Shown here in pieces: positions 11,107 through 23,068 of a DNA stretch of 64,000 nt. The stretch spans positions 1,951,987 to 2,015,986 of the forward strand of contig BDSI01000006.1 in assembly GCA_003117195.1 (NCBI GenBank), written 5' to 3'. Each line of letters starts with the position of its first letter. Within the stretch, counting starts at the first letter, position 1. The notes under the pieces were generated by a model. It saw only the letters and a list, made by a program, of their open reading frames with translations, made no database searches and was not told the DNA's origin. Made by a program: the position numbers and the translations under genes. The stretch is from Eudorina sp. 2006-703-Eu-15 (taxonomy: Eukaryota > Chlorophyta > Chlorophyceae > Chlamydomonadales > Volvocaceae).

Positions 11107-14100
11107 ATGAAAATGAAACCATTAGGTGGACGGCATGCCGGGCAAGGCGGCGGGCGGCGTCAGGTACGATAACTGAATCGGACTCCTCTTCGCTCGAAAC
11201 CGGTTCAGTCCTGCCAAGTGCCACCCCGTCCCTCAGGTTAACAGTCTGAAACTCTCTCGGCGGCCACGAGGCCGGCCCGGCAAGCCGGTGCAGAAAGACA
11301 AGGGGTGAGCGGCCGGGCGGTACGGCACGGCCAGAGCGCCGTGCTCTTCGGGTCGTTTCAGCTGCGCTGTGCCCCCCTGCAGACCGCACATCATTGGCAT
11401 TGCCTGAACTGTGCATGATGGTGCTATTGCAAAGCTACGTCCCTGGCGGGCCCTGTGCGCGGGCTGCTCCTGAGCTCCCCAGCTCCTGACCCCGGTACTG
11501 CCTCCCCCTCCCCACGCATCCCCGGGGGCTAAGGCCCGAAGCTCGGCGCAAATGGCTGCACCACTGCCTCCGGACGCTGCATAAGGTGGGGCCACCATCG
11601 GGGGGGTGCACCCGGAAGGGAGGGAGGGCTCCCCCGGACCAGGGAACCTGCCTGGTGGTTGGTGCGTGGTGGTTGGTGCATGGTGGTTGGTGGTTGCTGG
11701 AGGGATAGCGGAGGGTATCGGCGCACCGGGCTCTCTTGAGATGGGCGGGGATGGCAACGTCCGCGGGTCGGTCCGTCCGAACACGTCACGGCCTTCGGGT
11801 GGGATGGGGGTGGGGGGCATTGATTCGACAAAAAGGGGAGTTGAGCTCGGGACTGGGGGCCCGAGCTCCCCCTCGCCGGCCGCCTCGGCTAGCCACCTCG
11901 CCACCTCTTCACACAGGTCCCGTCTCCACCTTGGGGTCACCTCCCCCTTCCCCCTTCCCCTCCCACTTCCCCTTCCCCTCCCCCTCCCCCCAGGCCCTGA
12001 AGAACGCCCGCATCTTCGAGCAGCGCAAGCTGAAGCGGCGGCTGGTGCAGCTGCAGAAGGAGCAGCAGCAGCAGCAGCAGCAGCAGCCGGGTGAAGGGCC
12101 AGGTGAGAGGCGAATGGCCCTCGAGGGTTGGGGATGACAGGGTAGGGAGGGCAGGGGAGGGGAACAGCCCGTTGGGGTCCGGTCAGACCAGCCGGTGATA
12201 AGCCAAACTCGGGCGCCCGTCCCCCCCCCGTCCCCCCCGCTCGCCCCCGTCCCCCTGGGGGTTGCCAATCCCAGGAGCAGCAGCAGCAGCAGCGGCGGCG
12301 ACAAGGGATGTGGTCGACGGCGAGGCCGCGCCACCGGGTCGGCAGACGGCGGCGGCGGCGGCGGCCCTTCCCTCCCGGGCAGCAGCCTCCGGGGGGGCCA
12401 AGGTGCGGGCCCAGCTCGAGTTGTGCAAGTCGATCAACCTGGACGACCTCGCGCTGCAGGTGGGGGCGGGGAGGGACCTGGGGGAAGGCTGAGCTGAGGG
12501 GGGGGCTGGGTGGCTGGGCTGAGATGAGCTGAGAGCTGAGGGCTAGTCTGCGCACGGGGATGGAGAGCGAGGAAGGGAAGACGGGGCGAAGGAGGGGAAC
12601 ACAGCTCCGCAGGCCAATGGTTGAGCCTATCCAGGGATGTGTGTCCCTGGATAGGCCCGGTCTGGGTGCACCCCCCCAAGGGGACGGGAGAGGGTCTGCG
12701 CCCACGGGGCCCTCCCCATCCACCTGGCCTAGACACCCCGGACATTCATCCGTCCTCAACCCCCGCCCGCAACTCCCCCTGCGTCCCTTCATGACGGTTA
12801 CCCAACCATGACGACGAGCCCCCCTCCCCCCTCCCTCCGCCTCCCCCACCCCGCAGCTAGCCCTCCGCTCTGGCTTCCCCGACGACCTGGTGCGGGCGGC
12901 AGCTCCCCGGCGGCCGCCCCCGGGCCCACGGCCCTCCGCGGCGGGGGGCGGTCCAGCTGCCCCGCTGGGCGCCACCCTAGAGCAGCAGCCCCAGCAGCCG
13001 CAGCAGCAGCAGCCGTCGGGAGCGGAGGAGGCTGTCCCGATGGCGGCGGTGCTGTCCAGTCGGCTGCTGCGAGCCTCCTGTGTGCGGAAGGCGGTGCTGG
13101 AGGCGAGGAGGGACTTCGAGGTCAAGTTCGGGAGCGGTGGGTGACGGTGCCGGCCTGCCCGCGAGGAGGGGGGCCGGGCAGGGGGGGCCGGCGGGGGCAG
13201 CGGGCGCCGGGGCAGAGGGAGGGAGAGCAGGAGGGAGGGACGCTGAACTTTGGAGGGCGTGTCGCAGCGGCAGTGGCAGGGGGAGGGGCCCAAGCCACGT
13301 CTCGCGTTCGACAGTGGGGGACCTGGTGGGGGCAGGCGGCAGGGGGAGGGGGAGCGGATTGGACGGAACGTCCTGGCCGGTGGGAGCCACGGCGGTAATT
13401 CCGAGCCCCGAGCCCCGCTGCCTCGTTGCCTGCCCTCCGCAGAGACGCCGCTGGGACCCGAGGAGGGCGTTTCGGAGCCGGGCTCAGAGGAGGTGCAGGA
13501 GGAGGAGGAGGACGAGGGGGAGGGCGGTAGCGGCTCCGATGAGGAGGCGGAGGCGGACAGCGATCAGGCCAATGGGGACGAACAGCGGGCCCTCGCAGGG
13601 GAGGAGGTGGAGGAGGAGGAGGAGGAGGAGGAGGGGGAAGGGCTGTCGGCGCGCAAACGGCACAGGGGCTTAGTGGCAGCGGCAGCGGTGGCGCCGCCCG
13701 CCGGACCCGGGGGGGACGAGGAGGTGCCGGAAGAGGGCGGGAGGGCGGCGCTGGAGGGGGCCGGGGTTCAACTGGCGGATGGGGGGCCGGCGGTGGCGCC
13801 GGAGGAGGAGGAGGGGGAGGCAGAGGACAGCGGGGTCATTGAGGAGGAGGACATCGCCGACTTCATGGCGGAAGCCACGGGGGGAGCTGGCGGCCTGGCC
13901 AGCGGCGGCGGCGGCGGCGGCGGCGGCTGGGACAGCGACGAGGGCGCCGACGGTGACGACGTCCGGGAGGACGGCGGCAGCGAGGAGAGTGGGCGTGAGG
14001 AGGGCGTCGGCGGCTGTGATGATGATGACGGCGAGGCGGCCAGCTTCGACAGCCAAGAGTACGACATGCCAGTGGACCGGCGGGCGGCAGGCGGTGGGCG

Positions 14101-15597
14101 GCAGGGGCGCGCGGCGGGATCCGCGGGCGAGCGCAATGCCGCTGCCGGTGCCGCTGCCGCTGTCCCGGCAGCAGCCGCCGTCGGGAAGCGGAAGCGGGAT
14201 GGCGCGGCCGCTGCGGTGGTCACGGGCAAGATGGCCCCTGCCGCTGCCGCCACGAACACGAACTCGCAGAAGAAGGCCAAACGGGAGGCGGCGGCAGCGG
14301 CCCGCAAGCCGGCGGCGGCGGCGAAGGGCGCAGCGGCCACCGCCGATGAAGCCGCCGACCAGGGGGGCCAGCGAGCTCCTAAGCCGAAAGCGGGACGCGG
14401 GGCCGGGGACCCCCTCCTGGACCGGAAGGGCAAGAACCGGTTGGGCCAGAACGCGCGGCGGAGGCTGTACGAGAAGATGTACGGAACGGAGGCGCGGCAC
14501 GTCCAGCACAAGGTGGGCGGCCTCGCACGCTCTGTCCTCTGTTGGGGGGAAGGGAGGGAGGGAGGGTGTAGGACATATTAGGGAGGGAGGGAAGGAGGGG
14601 AGAGGGCGGTTTGGATTGGCTTGCCGAGCCGGCTGCGTAGCCCTCTCTTCCGTGAGGAGCCGCCGATGCACCCGGGTTGTTGGCGCTTTGATTCCGTACG
14701 GTACGATCCGCGGCCCACACGGCAGCTGATCCGGGGGAGCTAAAAAACTCATTCCCACGCCGGTGAAAGGGTTTAGGTTTTGTGATTATGTTAGTGATCA
14801 TGTTTGTGTTTGTGGTGGCTGCCACTGCCACTGCCCGCAGGTGGCTCAGCGGACTGGGGAGCGCGGGCGGCGGGGCGAGGCGGCGGCGGGACAGTCCCGA
14901 GCAGCCGGGGGCGGCCGCCTGGGTGGAAGAGAGGGAGGAGGAGCGCGGGAGGGCGCGGGGAAAGGCGGCGGCGGTGGCCATGGCGGGGGCGGGAGTGGGG
15001 GTGCGGCCAAAGCCGCCGCTGCCGCTGGGGCTGCGCCGTCGGCGACGCCGCCGGAGCAGCTCCACCCCTCCTGGGCCGCGAAGCAACGCCAGAGGCTGGT
15101 CCTGCAGCAGCAGCAGTTGGCGGCGGCGGCGGCTGCGCCGAAGAAGATCAAATTCGATGACGATGACGATGACGGCGGGGGCGGCGGCGGCGGCGGCGCA
15201 GGCGGTGGCCGCGGCAGTGGCGCCGGCGAGGGACGGGTTGGCGGTGCCGGGGGGACCCGGGGGGGCAAAGTGGCGCTGCAGAGGGAGGGGGCCGCTGCAT
15301 TCGGTGGCGGCAGGGGTGGGGGCGCGGGGGTCGGGGCGGGGGTGGACGCGGCAATGGGTCGCGGGAGGGGGGCAACGGCGCAGCAGCGGCGGGGGACGGG
15401 GGGCGCGGGTCGGTGGGCGGGGGCGGGGTGAGGGCCGAGGGGGTCTAGGGGCTCCGTCAGGGGGCTGCGGGACGGGCGGGGGCGGGGGCGGGGGCGCCGC
15501 CAGCGGGCTGCACCCCTCCTGGGAGGCGCGGCAGCAGCAGAAGCAGCAGCTGCTGGCCGCTGCACCCGCGGGGAAGAAGACGGTGTTCGAGGACTGA
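11107..15597 (+). CDS. BUD22/SRFBP1-family ribosome-biogenesis protein
   Basis: Exons 11994-12102, 12275-12459, 12857-13136, 13443-14512, 14841-15427 and 15504-15597 join in phase (774 residues before the stop). A candidate first exon, 11107-11163 (MKMKPLGGRHAGQGGGRRQ), also fits in phase but is less certain. The first reliable exon encodes a basic helix (ALKNARIFEQRKLKRRLVQL) followed by poly-Gln. The middle is very acidic (Glu/Asp tracts), then Lys/Ala-rich. Near 14400-14510 is the family-like stretch DRKGKNRLGQNARRRLYEKM followed by YG, and the C-terminus has the hallmark LHPSW...KK-hydrophobic-F-[ED]-D. BUD22 proteins act in the nucleolus in 18S rRNA/40S maturation; the animal relative is SRFBP1. 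Nucleolar function here is inferred from family. The HPSW signature occurs twice, in exons 5 and 6. The 2-kb minus-strand frame over this gene is a shadow. Confidence 0.8.
12625..12656. repeat. perfect 13-bp inverted repeat in a BUD22 intron
   Basis: Arms GCCTATCCAGGGA (12625-12637) and its exact reverse complement (12644-12656) flank a 6-nt TGTGTG loop, inside the intron 12460-12856. Confidence 0.9.
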
Positions 15598-15940
15598 AGG
15601 TGGCAGACGGGTGTTGCGAGCGTGCAATGGGGGGGGGGCCGGGATGGAGGCTGCAGCTGTCGCGGCGGGCTGTAGCAACCCCTCCACAGGGACGGGACGG
15701 GCAGCGCTGCGTACAAGGGGGGTTGAGCGTACCTGCCTGCGCTACCCCGCGCGGCCAGCTCAATGACCACACGTCATGCTCCGGCGGCTGCGGTCCCGCT
15801 CGGGGTCGGATCAGGTCGGGTCGGGTCGGGTCGGGTCAGGGCGCTTACAGAGCCGATGAATCTAGGGATGGTCTCCTCCTCCTCCAGGAGGACTCCTCCT
15901 CCAGGAGGAGGGAACGGAAGCGGGTATGAGCACTTGGAAA
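15598..15940 (+). other. 3' flank of the BUD22 gene
   Basis: G-rich sequence after the stop, with a (GGTCG)n run (about 15808-15840) and a duplicated CTCCTCCAGGAGGA palindrome near 15880-15912. No TGTAA is visible on +. A TTACA at 15852-15856 could instead be a signal for a minus-strand transcript arriving from the right. Confidence 0.4.
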
Positions 15941-18900
15941 CGTCGTTGCATCGCAACGCGCTCAGACAGCACTCACTCACTCCGGCGACAACTCCCGCCG
16001 CGCACCGCCAAGTCGCTGTTGGGCGCATGTACCGTCACGATCCCGCCCGCTTCCATGTCTGCATTTCGATAAATAGGGAGCCACCCACCAATACCGCCGC
16101 CTCCACCACCAACCAATACCACCACTACGGCCAGCATCACCGCCATCTCGACCAAACACCACATTATAATTCGCTGCCTCCTGCAACACCTCTGCGAAGG
16201 TATGGGTATAAGTGCCTCTCAGCCAAAAAGAATAGCCAGTCCATCAATTATGCCCATCATCAGCATTCGGATGCTGGACCGCACCACATCACCGCTCCGC
16301 GTATCCTCAGCGGACGTAAATCTCTCATCACCAGCAACTGCACCAGGGCTAAAATCTCGAATGTCGAATTGGATCCTGGACACCACCGCCGCTACCAAAA
16401 ATCCGCCCACCCCTCGACTTCGGCTTACCAAGCCGTACCATCCGCCCAACCACTGCAACCGACGAACCAACTGACGAAGCGAAAAAACAAATGAAGCGGC
16501 AGTGGCAGCTTCCAGCACCTGCGCAGCGTGGAGAGTGCGCTCCCACTGGGCGGTTGCCGGCAGAGAAGAGCGCGTGTCTCCTGACCCTGTTTCCTGATTA
16601 GGCATGTCGCTCGCGACGGTGCCTGATCAGGCCCTTGCATTGCCCGCACAGGCTACCTGACAAGAAGGAAGGAATAATTGCGTTGCCTAGCTCACCCACC
16701 GTGCACGGGCGCCCGCGGCCTTCCCTGCCAGTGCAGTGAACTGCTGAATGGTTGCCGGGAGATTCCATGAGGCGGACTAAGGCTGACTAATGTACGACAG
16801 CGTGTGTTTCCTGGACCCCTCAGGCAGTGCACTCGGTGCTGTCAACAACAGCTGAACGGCGAGGCCGCGCAGGAGCAGCACCACACATGGGGGGGCGGGG
16901 GAGCCCTCCGACGAGTGTGCCAACACGCAACACACGCAAACGCCAATGGCAACGCTCACCGCCCCCACAGCACACCCCGCAAACCACCAGAAACAAAAAC
17001 CTTTTCATGATTCGGTGGAGCGCCCAGGAGGCAACGCCCAAACGGCGCTCCTGCCCTGCCCTGCCCGCCCCTCGCGCCCGCGGCCGCCCCCGGGACACCA
17101 CCGGCAGGGCACGCGATTGACGCGACGGCCCGCGGCGCCCCCCCGCACACCACACCACCGCGCCCCACCGCACCATCGGGTGGGCCGCCACGGTGGTCAC
17201 CCTCCAAACAGCAGCGGGCGGGGCCGCCCGGGAGGCTGCCAGGCAGCTCTCCGCATGACGACGTGAATTCTTCTTCCTCTCAAACCTCAGCACTCGGTGG
17301 GTGGGTGTATGCCTAATACACACAGCGGACATGACCTGACCAAGCCACAGGAAACATTCACTTGACAGACAGATAGGCCTATGACGACGGACTCGACCGA
17401 CGACAGAAAGGGGTCTCTTCTCAAACAAATTTAACCAATTCTAACCAGACAGGCACATACGATACGATCTGCTTCAACCGAACCTTGGCAGGTGCGCAGC
17501 AACCGCCTCCGCTCTTCCCCCGCCCGACCAGCCACAGGTGGCGCCGACAGCCTGCCGCATGGCGACAGCCTTCAGGGCTGCCTTCCCCACCTGCCTGGCG
17601 CACACCCTTCTCAGCACCAGGTTACGTGGGTGGGTATTAAGGTAGGTAGGTGGGTATGCATGCATCACGCAGGCAGCGTCCGGTGGTTGAGCGCCATCAG
17701 ACAGCCACCATGGCTGTTGACTCAACGACAGACGGTGAACCACATGCCGACAAACACAACAGCTGCTGCACACCAAACCAGCACACGGAGCGGCCTAGCA
17801 CCGGCCCGCGGCCCTGCCCCAGTAGCAATAGCGAAACGGGGGCAGACGGCGGGCCCTGCAGAGCGAAGAGACCGCGCAACGACTCACCAGCCAAAAGGCC
17901 TGCCGGATAAGACTCGCCGCACAGCGCACACACCGAGATGCACAACTGGCAGACGCGACCTGTGCCTTGCGACCCCGGCCCACCCCGCCCCGCCCCACGG
18001 CGTCGTCCCAGGCACGTTGCCTGCACGGCCGGCAGCACAACTGCAGCTGCCCTGGCCCACATCCCCCACATCGACATCGACTCATGAGACGTGCGAAATT
18101 TAATACCCAAATCTTCACCTGTTGACTGCTGCTGCTGCCTTATTATCCCAAATGACGACTGCCTCTCTGGCACTGCCTAACAAGTATCTGTGACCCAATT
18201 CGGAGCGAGCGAACTTTCCTCTGTCAACTCCCACGAGCCCGTAAGGCGTGAACCCGCATCAACAACTTCCGGCCAACTTTCTAACAGACTAACAGCAACA
18301 ACCGAAAAATAATCAACGCGCCCTCATGTGGCGCATGTAGCGCCCCAACGACGCAAAACGAGCCTCAACCGCTCCCACGGATCCAAAAAGCTCTCTATGC
18401 CGCTGCAAGTCCAGGAGCCGCACATGCCTCCATGCCGTACAGCTGTACACGCTCCCCGAGCCGAAACTGCACGGCGCGCCCCTACAGCGGACAACGACCC
18501 CACAGCTCGTGTAGCACCCCTCCTCAACCCGTGAGCGCACACTACCCTTCACGGCCTGTGTGCATCATCGCCCACCTGTCGCGGCAGTCCACGCCACCCG
18601 CCCGGCTATCGTCCAAAAGAGGCTGCATGCCCCGCGTGCACGCCCTTACGACCTACCTGGCCCCTGACCACGTATGTGACCACCTGCCTCGCGGGCCGCG
18701 AGCCGCCGCGGGCCCTGACGCCCAAACGAGCTGCCACACCACCACCACCACCACCACCACCACAGGGATGACTGACCGCCGCGAGCACAAATGAAAGCCC
18801 ACCCGTTGTGCGCTCTCTCCGACAACTAGGGCCAACACCATAAATAGCGGCCAGGACCGGGACAGATTCCATGATTCCCTGCAGGTCCTACCGCCTAGCA

Positions 18901-21900
18901 ACAATTTTTATGGCATCTTCAAAGATGCAACCTACCCAGAAATGTGTGTATGGCTGTGTGTCCATTAAGTTTTATTTAGGCCCCAGGGTAAACAACAAAC
19001 CCACGGGCGCCTACTGGGACCCAGGGGCTGGGCTCTGCAGATGACAACCCCACACCATGCGCTACTACAGCGTCCGATCCGCGCGGGTTCCGGTCCCCGC
19101 ACCGCGAGGCCCTCCAAGCCAACCTGGCAACGGTGCGGGCCCCCGCGCGGGGGCGGGTCAACGACGGGTTTCGGCGCGGCCCCGGCCTCTCCCCCGCGCA
19201 TCACGCGGGCAAGGGCGGGTGCGCACGCTGGCGCGGCGCCCGACCCAACCACCCCGACCCAACCACGGACAACCGCTTGCGTGGGAGACGCACAGAAGAA
19301 CTCCTCACCGACGGACAGACAGATGGCTAGTCCTGCGAAACGGCAGGCAGCGAGAGCACGCCTGACAAGACAACCCAGAAGCCGCCTGGGAACACGAACA
19401 TGCTCAAGCTTGCTCAGGCAACAGGCACACACACACACATGCCACCAATCATGACAGCAAAAGAGCTGACGAGGAAGACCCCACAAAAAAGTCGGCTCAG
19501 CCCGAGACGCCGACGGGCACCCTCCGCTCTTGAGATCCTCGGTGGTGCAGTTCCAATCAGACAGGGCCTTCCCTCCTCGTGAATCCTCTCTTGATGCCTC
19601 TCTCGCCGACCCAAAGGTACCGCCAATGCGCGGTGTAAAAGACAAGCGTGATGTCATTAAAAATGAATCAACGGAGTCATGTGCGGACGTGCGTGTGTGG
19701 AGGGCCCGTCCGTCCGGAACCGCGACGGGGCCCCTGCGACTTCCGCGAGCTCAAGCAGCCACGAGCTCCGGCCCCATGCAAAAGAGCCATCAATGCCAAC
19801 ATGTGAACCTGCCCCTTGCTTGCTTGCCAACGCTGCCAGGCGGCGCCCACCTCCCCCACGCAAGCCTCCTTGACCGCCCTAGGACGCCCTAGGGCTCCAC
19901 AGCCCCTCCCCGCCACCTGATGTATGTGCAGTCAAACAGCGCCAACAGCCTCATGACTGCGATCGGCGGCCAACGGCCCCACCGCGCCCAGCAAGCTTGA
20001 CACCCGACACATCCAGCGGCAGCGCGCTGCGGTTCCTTCCGACAGCGCCTTTTGTCTTCGCCCCGGCGGCATGCATCCCGCGTGTTGGTTGCGCACCACC
20101 TGCTGCGCCACAGGCCAGACACCGCCTGCCACTGCGGTTCATCGCCGATCCATCCAATCGTGGTCAGATAACTCGCCTGTGGGCCGCCTGCTGTCCCCTG
20201 CGCAGTGCGCGGAAGGAGGCACCGCGCACGCCGCCGGGCTCCGGGCTCCAGTCCCGCGGTCCAATGCGAACCCGCGGCACTACCAACTGTGCGTGTGGAG
20301 TATGGGGGAGGGGGTGGTTGCGCTGCGCTCCCGGAGACACACACGCACACACACACACTTGGCCTCAAGGAGACGCGAGCCAGGGGGGTGCAGTGCAGGC
20401 GGCCGCACCTCTTGAGGGCGAACAGCTGGGTGCCAGGAGGATTGTTGACACCCCCGTCACACCGGCAGGCAGGCAGGCTGCCACACCGGCAGGCAGGCCG
20501 CCACACCGGCAAGCAGGCAGGCAGCCACGCGCAAGAGGCGGATGCGGGGATGCGCCGCGGCCTCCTTGCGCCGGCTGACGATTCGGCCAACTGCCGCACC
20601 GGGCTGCAGCTGCAAGCCTTTGTACCCCCAAGTGCGAGTACGATGCATGCCGGGTCCGTGCGCGGGCCCTCCCTCATCTGAACGCTGTGAGCAGCAGCAC
20701 CACATCAGCCGTGCAACCCGCGCCGGCGCGATGTATCAGTCGAGCACACGACGACGAAAACGAGCCTGTGCTCAAAAGCCAAGGTGGCCCTCTACCTAGC
20801 TATACTCAAAACCTAATCTAGATGCACATCACAAGCGAAGAGGTGTGCGGCTCGAGCCAATGGCCGCGTAGGAGCTAGTCTTCTCCTGCCTCAAAGAACA
20901 ACAGCTTCCACACAACGGAACTCAGCCAACGCCGCACGGCTTCAACACCTTCATTCAAGATGAGCCGAGCACTCCTTCCCTGAACCTGCACTCGACCAGG
21001 CGTGCGGCTACCCGGCTGTCCGTCCGCACTTTGACAGCACCCGGACCTCCGCTCTCTCCGCGACGTCTTTAGCTACACTCGCTGCTGCCTAAATAAACGG
21101 TGTTTGCAGAAGAGCGCTCTGGGCGACGACGGCGGCAGGTCACCTAGCCGCCGCCGCTGCACCTTCCTGGACCCCTCGGCACCCAGTCCACGCAACCCCG
21201 CGGACACCAACGGACAAACGGATGGGATCAACCAACTGGCGCCCGAGCGTGACTGGTCCCTGCCCGAACGGAACAGGGCAGCTCACGAGGGCAGATTTGC
21301 GTCGGCTCGGGCTACCCTCCTCGCATGACCAGCCGACCAACCGAACGACCCGACCGACCGATCAGCGCCGTCCGACTCAAGATCCTCAACAAATAACGGC
21401 CTGGCCTGTACGTCTTGCGGACCCCTCTCGCCTGGCTCCCTCCATCTACCCAAATGGCCCGCACGCCGCGCACTGATGAGGATTTCTTCCCGGCCCTGTC
21501 CAGCCATTCCACTTGCGATCGATCAAGCCTCCGATCCATGTGCTTCTCGAGACTGCCACGCACTTCCGCACTCTCTCATCATCGTTGACTTCCTCTCCCT
21601 CTCTCTACCTCTCTCTCGCACATCTTCTCTGCAGCGGCCAACACGAGCCTTCGGCCGCGATCGAGCAGCAGTCCGAGGCGGACGTCCCGCACGACAGCCT
21701 GCCGTGACTCTCTTAACCTCGTAACTAACTGCCTCAGACTACCTCTTAACTAACCACCTCCGGCAACCAACGCAGAGCGAGGGCGTCCGCATCGCTGCAG
21801 CAGCAACAAAACCCTAGAGGTCCAACACTTACTTCCCCCAAAGAACCCTAGAGGTCCAACTTTTACTCCCCCAGAATAACAAGCAGGCGCTGCAGCGCCC

Positions 21901-23068
21901 GGGGTTATGCCGGCCGAGCCGTCGGGCGAGGCGCGCGGTGGCCTTGCACGCGGCCTTGAACACACCCAGGACCCAGCCGCCGCCAAGACCGGCGGCCAGC
22001 TGTGCGTCCCGACCGCCTGACTCATGCGACGCTTCACATCGTACCCATGGAAAAAAAACATTCAAGACACTGGGGGCGGAAGACAGTAAAGACCGCCGAA
22101 CGAAGAAAGGGAAGCGTAAAAAGTACAGCGGGTGGCGCGCCACCGGAACGCACAACGGGGGCTCCCCCTCAGGGTACACGACATCAAAAAACAAGGGAGG
22201 GAGCAACCCGTTGGCTTCCCTGCAGATGTCCTCTGTGGTCCTTGCGCCACGAGAGAATGTTATTTGTTAAAAGTACATGGGAATGTGTCTGTCGAAACCC
22301 CGCCCGTCTCTCCCTCCCTCAAGAATTTCTCGGGACCCACCCTTCAGGACTGGCCCCTCTGCTCGAACCCCGATCCGCGGACAGTTCCGAGGCGCACCAG
22401 CATTCGCGGCTGCAATCGGCGCGTACACCCACGCCGCGCCCGGCGCCACGGACGGCGACACGCCTCCGAACCCAGCCAGCGCTCTTCTCCGCTGGCTATC
22501 GGCTGAACCTCCTGCAACACGCAACCCCTCACTCAACATGTTTTCCTTTCTCCCCCCCAAAGCCAGCCATACAAAGCATACTCGATTTCGCACCCCTCCA
22601 GACACAAGGGAACACAGGGCCCGTCGACAACAACATTTTCTCAGCCCTCATTCCTCCATTCTCTCTCTCTCGAGAAGGTATGTACCCATGTTGGGCTTTA
22701 AAGCCGCGGAATTGACGGGCAGTGCCGCGGGCGAGGCTCATTCACAGCCGGCCAGAGATGACATGATGTCTCGAGGAGGTACATCTTCAGGCCCACACCC
22801 ACATCATCACCTCCATCAACATTACCTCCACCGCCATGACGGGGAACCGATGTGAGCGACTCCACGACAGCCTCTGCGGCAGCACAATCTGCCCCATCGG
22901 CCATTTACACACTGTACACACATCATATGAGTGAGACGCGGCATAACAAACACCGGCAGAAGACAAGGCGGCTGCCCTGCAGGGGCGCCTCAGTTGATGG
23001 TGGACCCTCCAGAGCCGGCAAGCGACCAGTCATGCCATGGGAGCTACTCGTGGAAAGTCCGCACTCCT
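15941..23068 (-). other. 7-kb coding-free tract; possible long 3' UTR or non-coding transcript (minus)
   Basis: All open frames are short or composition-driven, and no chain of exons with consistent phases could be built on either strand. The + strand is rich in A and C throughout, so the minus strand is G/T-rich, as are the 3' UTR-like regions of other genes here (6398-7310 and 61543 onward on their sense strand). It lies immediately 3' of the MYB gene. A minus-strand TGTAA at 22905-22909 would end that transcript early. The only other minus-strand signal that I see downstream is at about 15852. It contains a (CCA)n run near 18741-18768 and a (CAGG)n-rich patch near 20461-20520, but no transposase or reverse-transcriptase signature. 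Confidence 0.4.
22905..22909 (-). promoter_or_regulatory. TGTAA poly(A) signal (minus strand), candidate for the MYB gene
   Basis: TTACA on +, 160 nt beyond the stop codon at 23069-23071. Confidence 0.45.

Noticed and set aside
11233..13293. 686-codon frame on the minus strand
   Set aside because: It lies antisense to BUD22 exons and introns whose phases all fit. Its composition (Pro/Arg/Ser/Gly) is that of a shadow of GC-rich coding and pyrimidine tracts.
16820..19657. 200-230-codon minus-strand frames in the 7-kb tract
   Set aside because: Trp/Arg/Gly/Cys-rich G/T-driven composition, no family resemblance and no phase-consistent exon joins.
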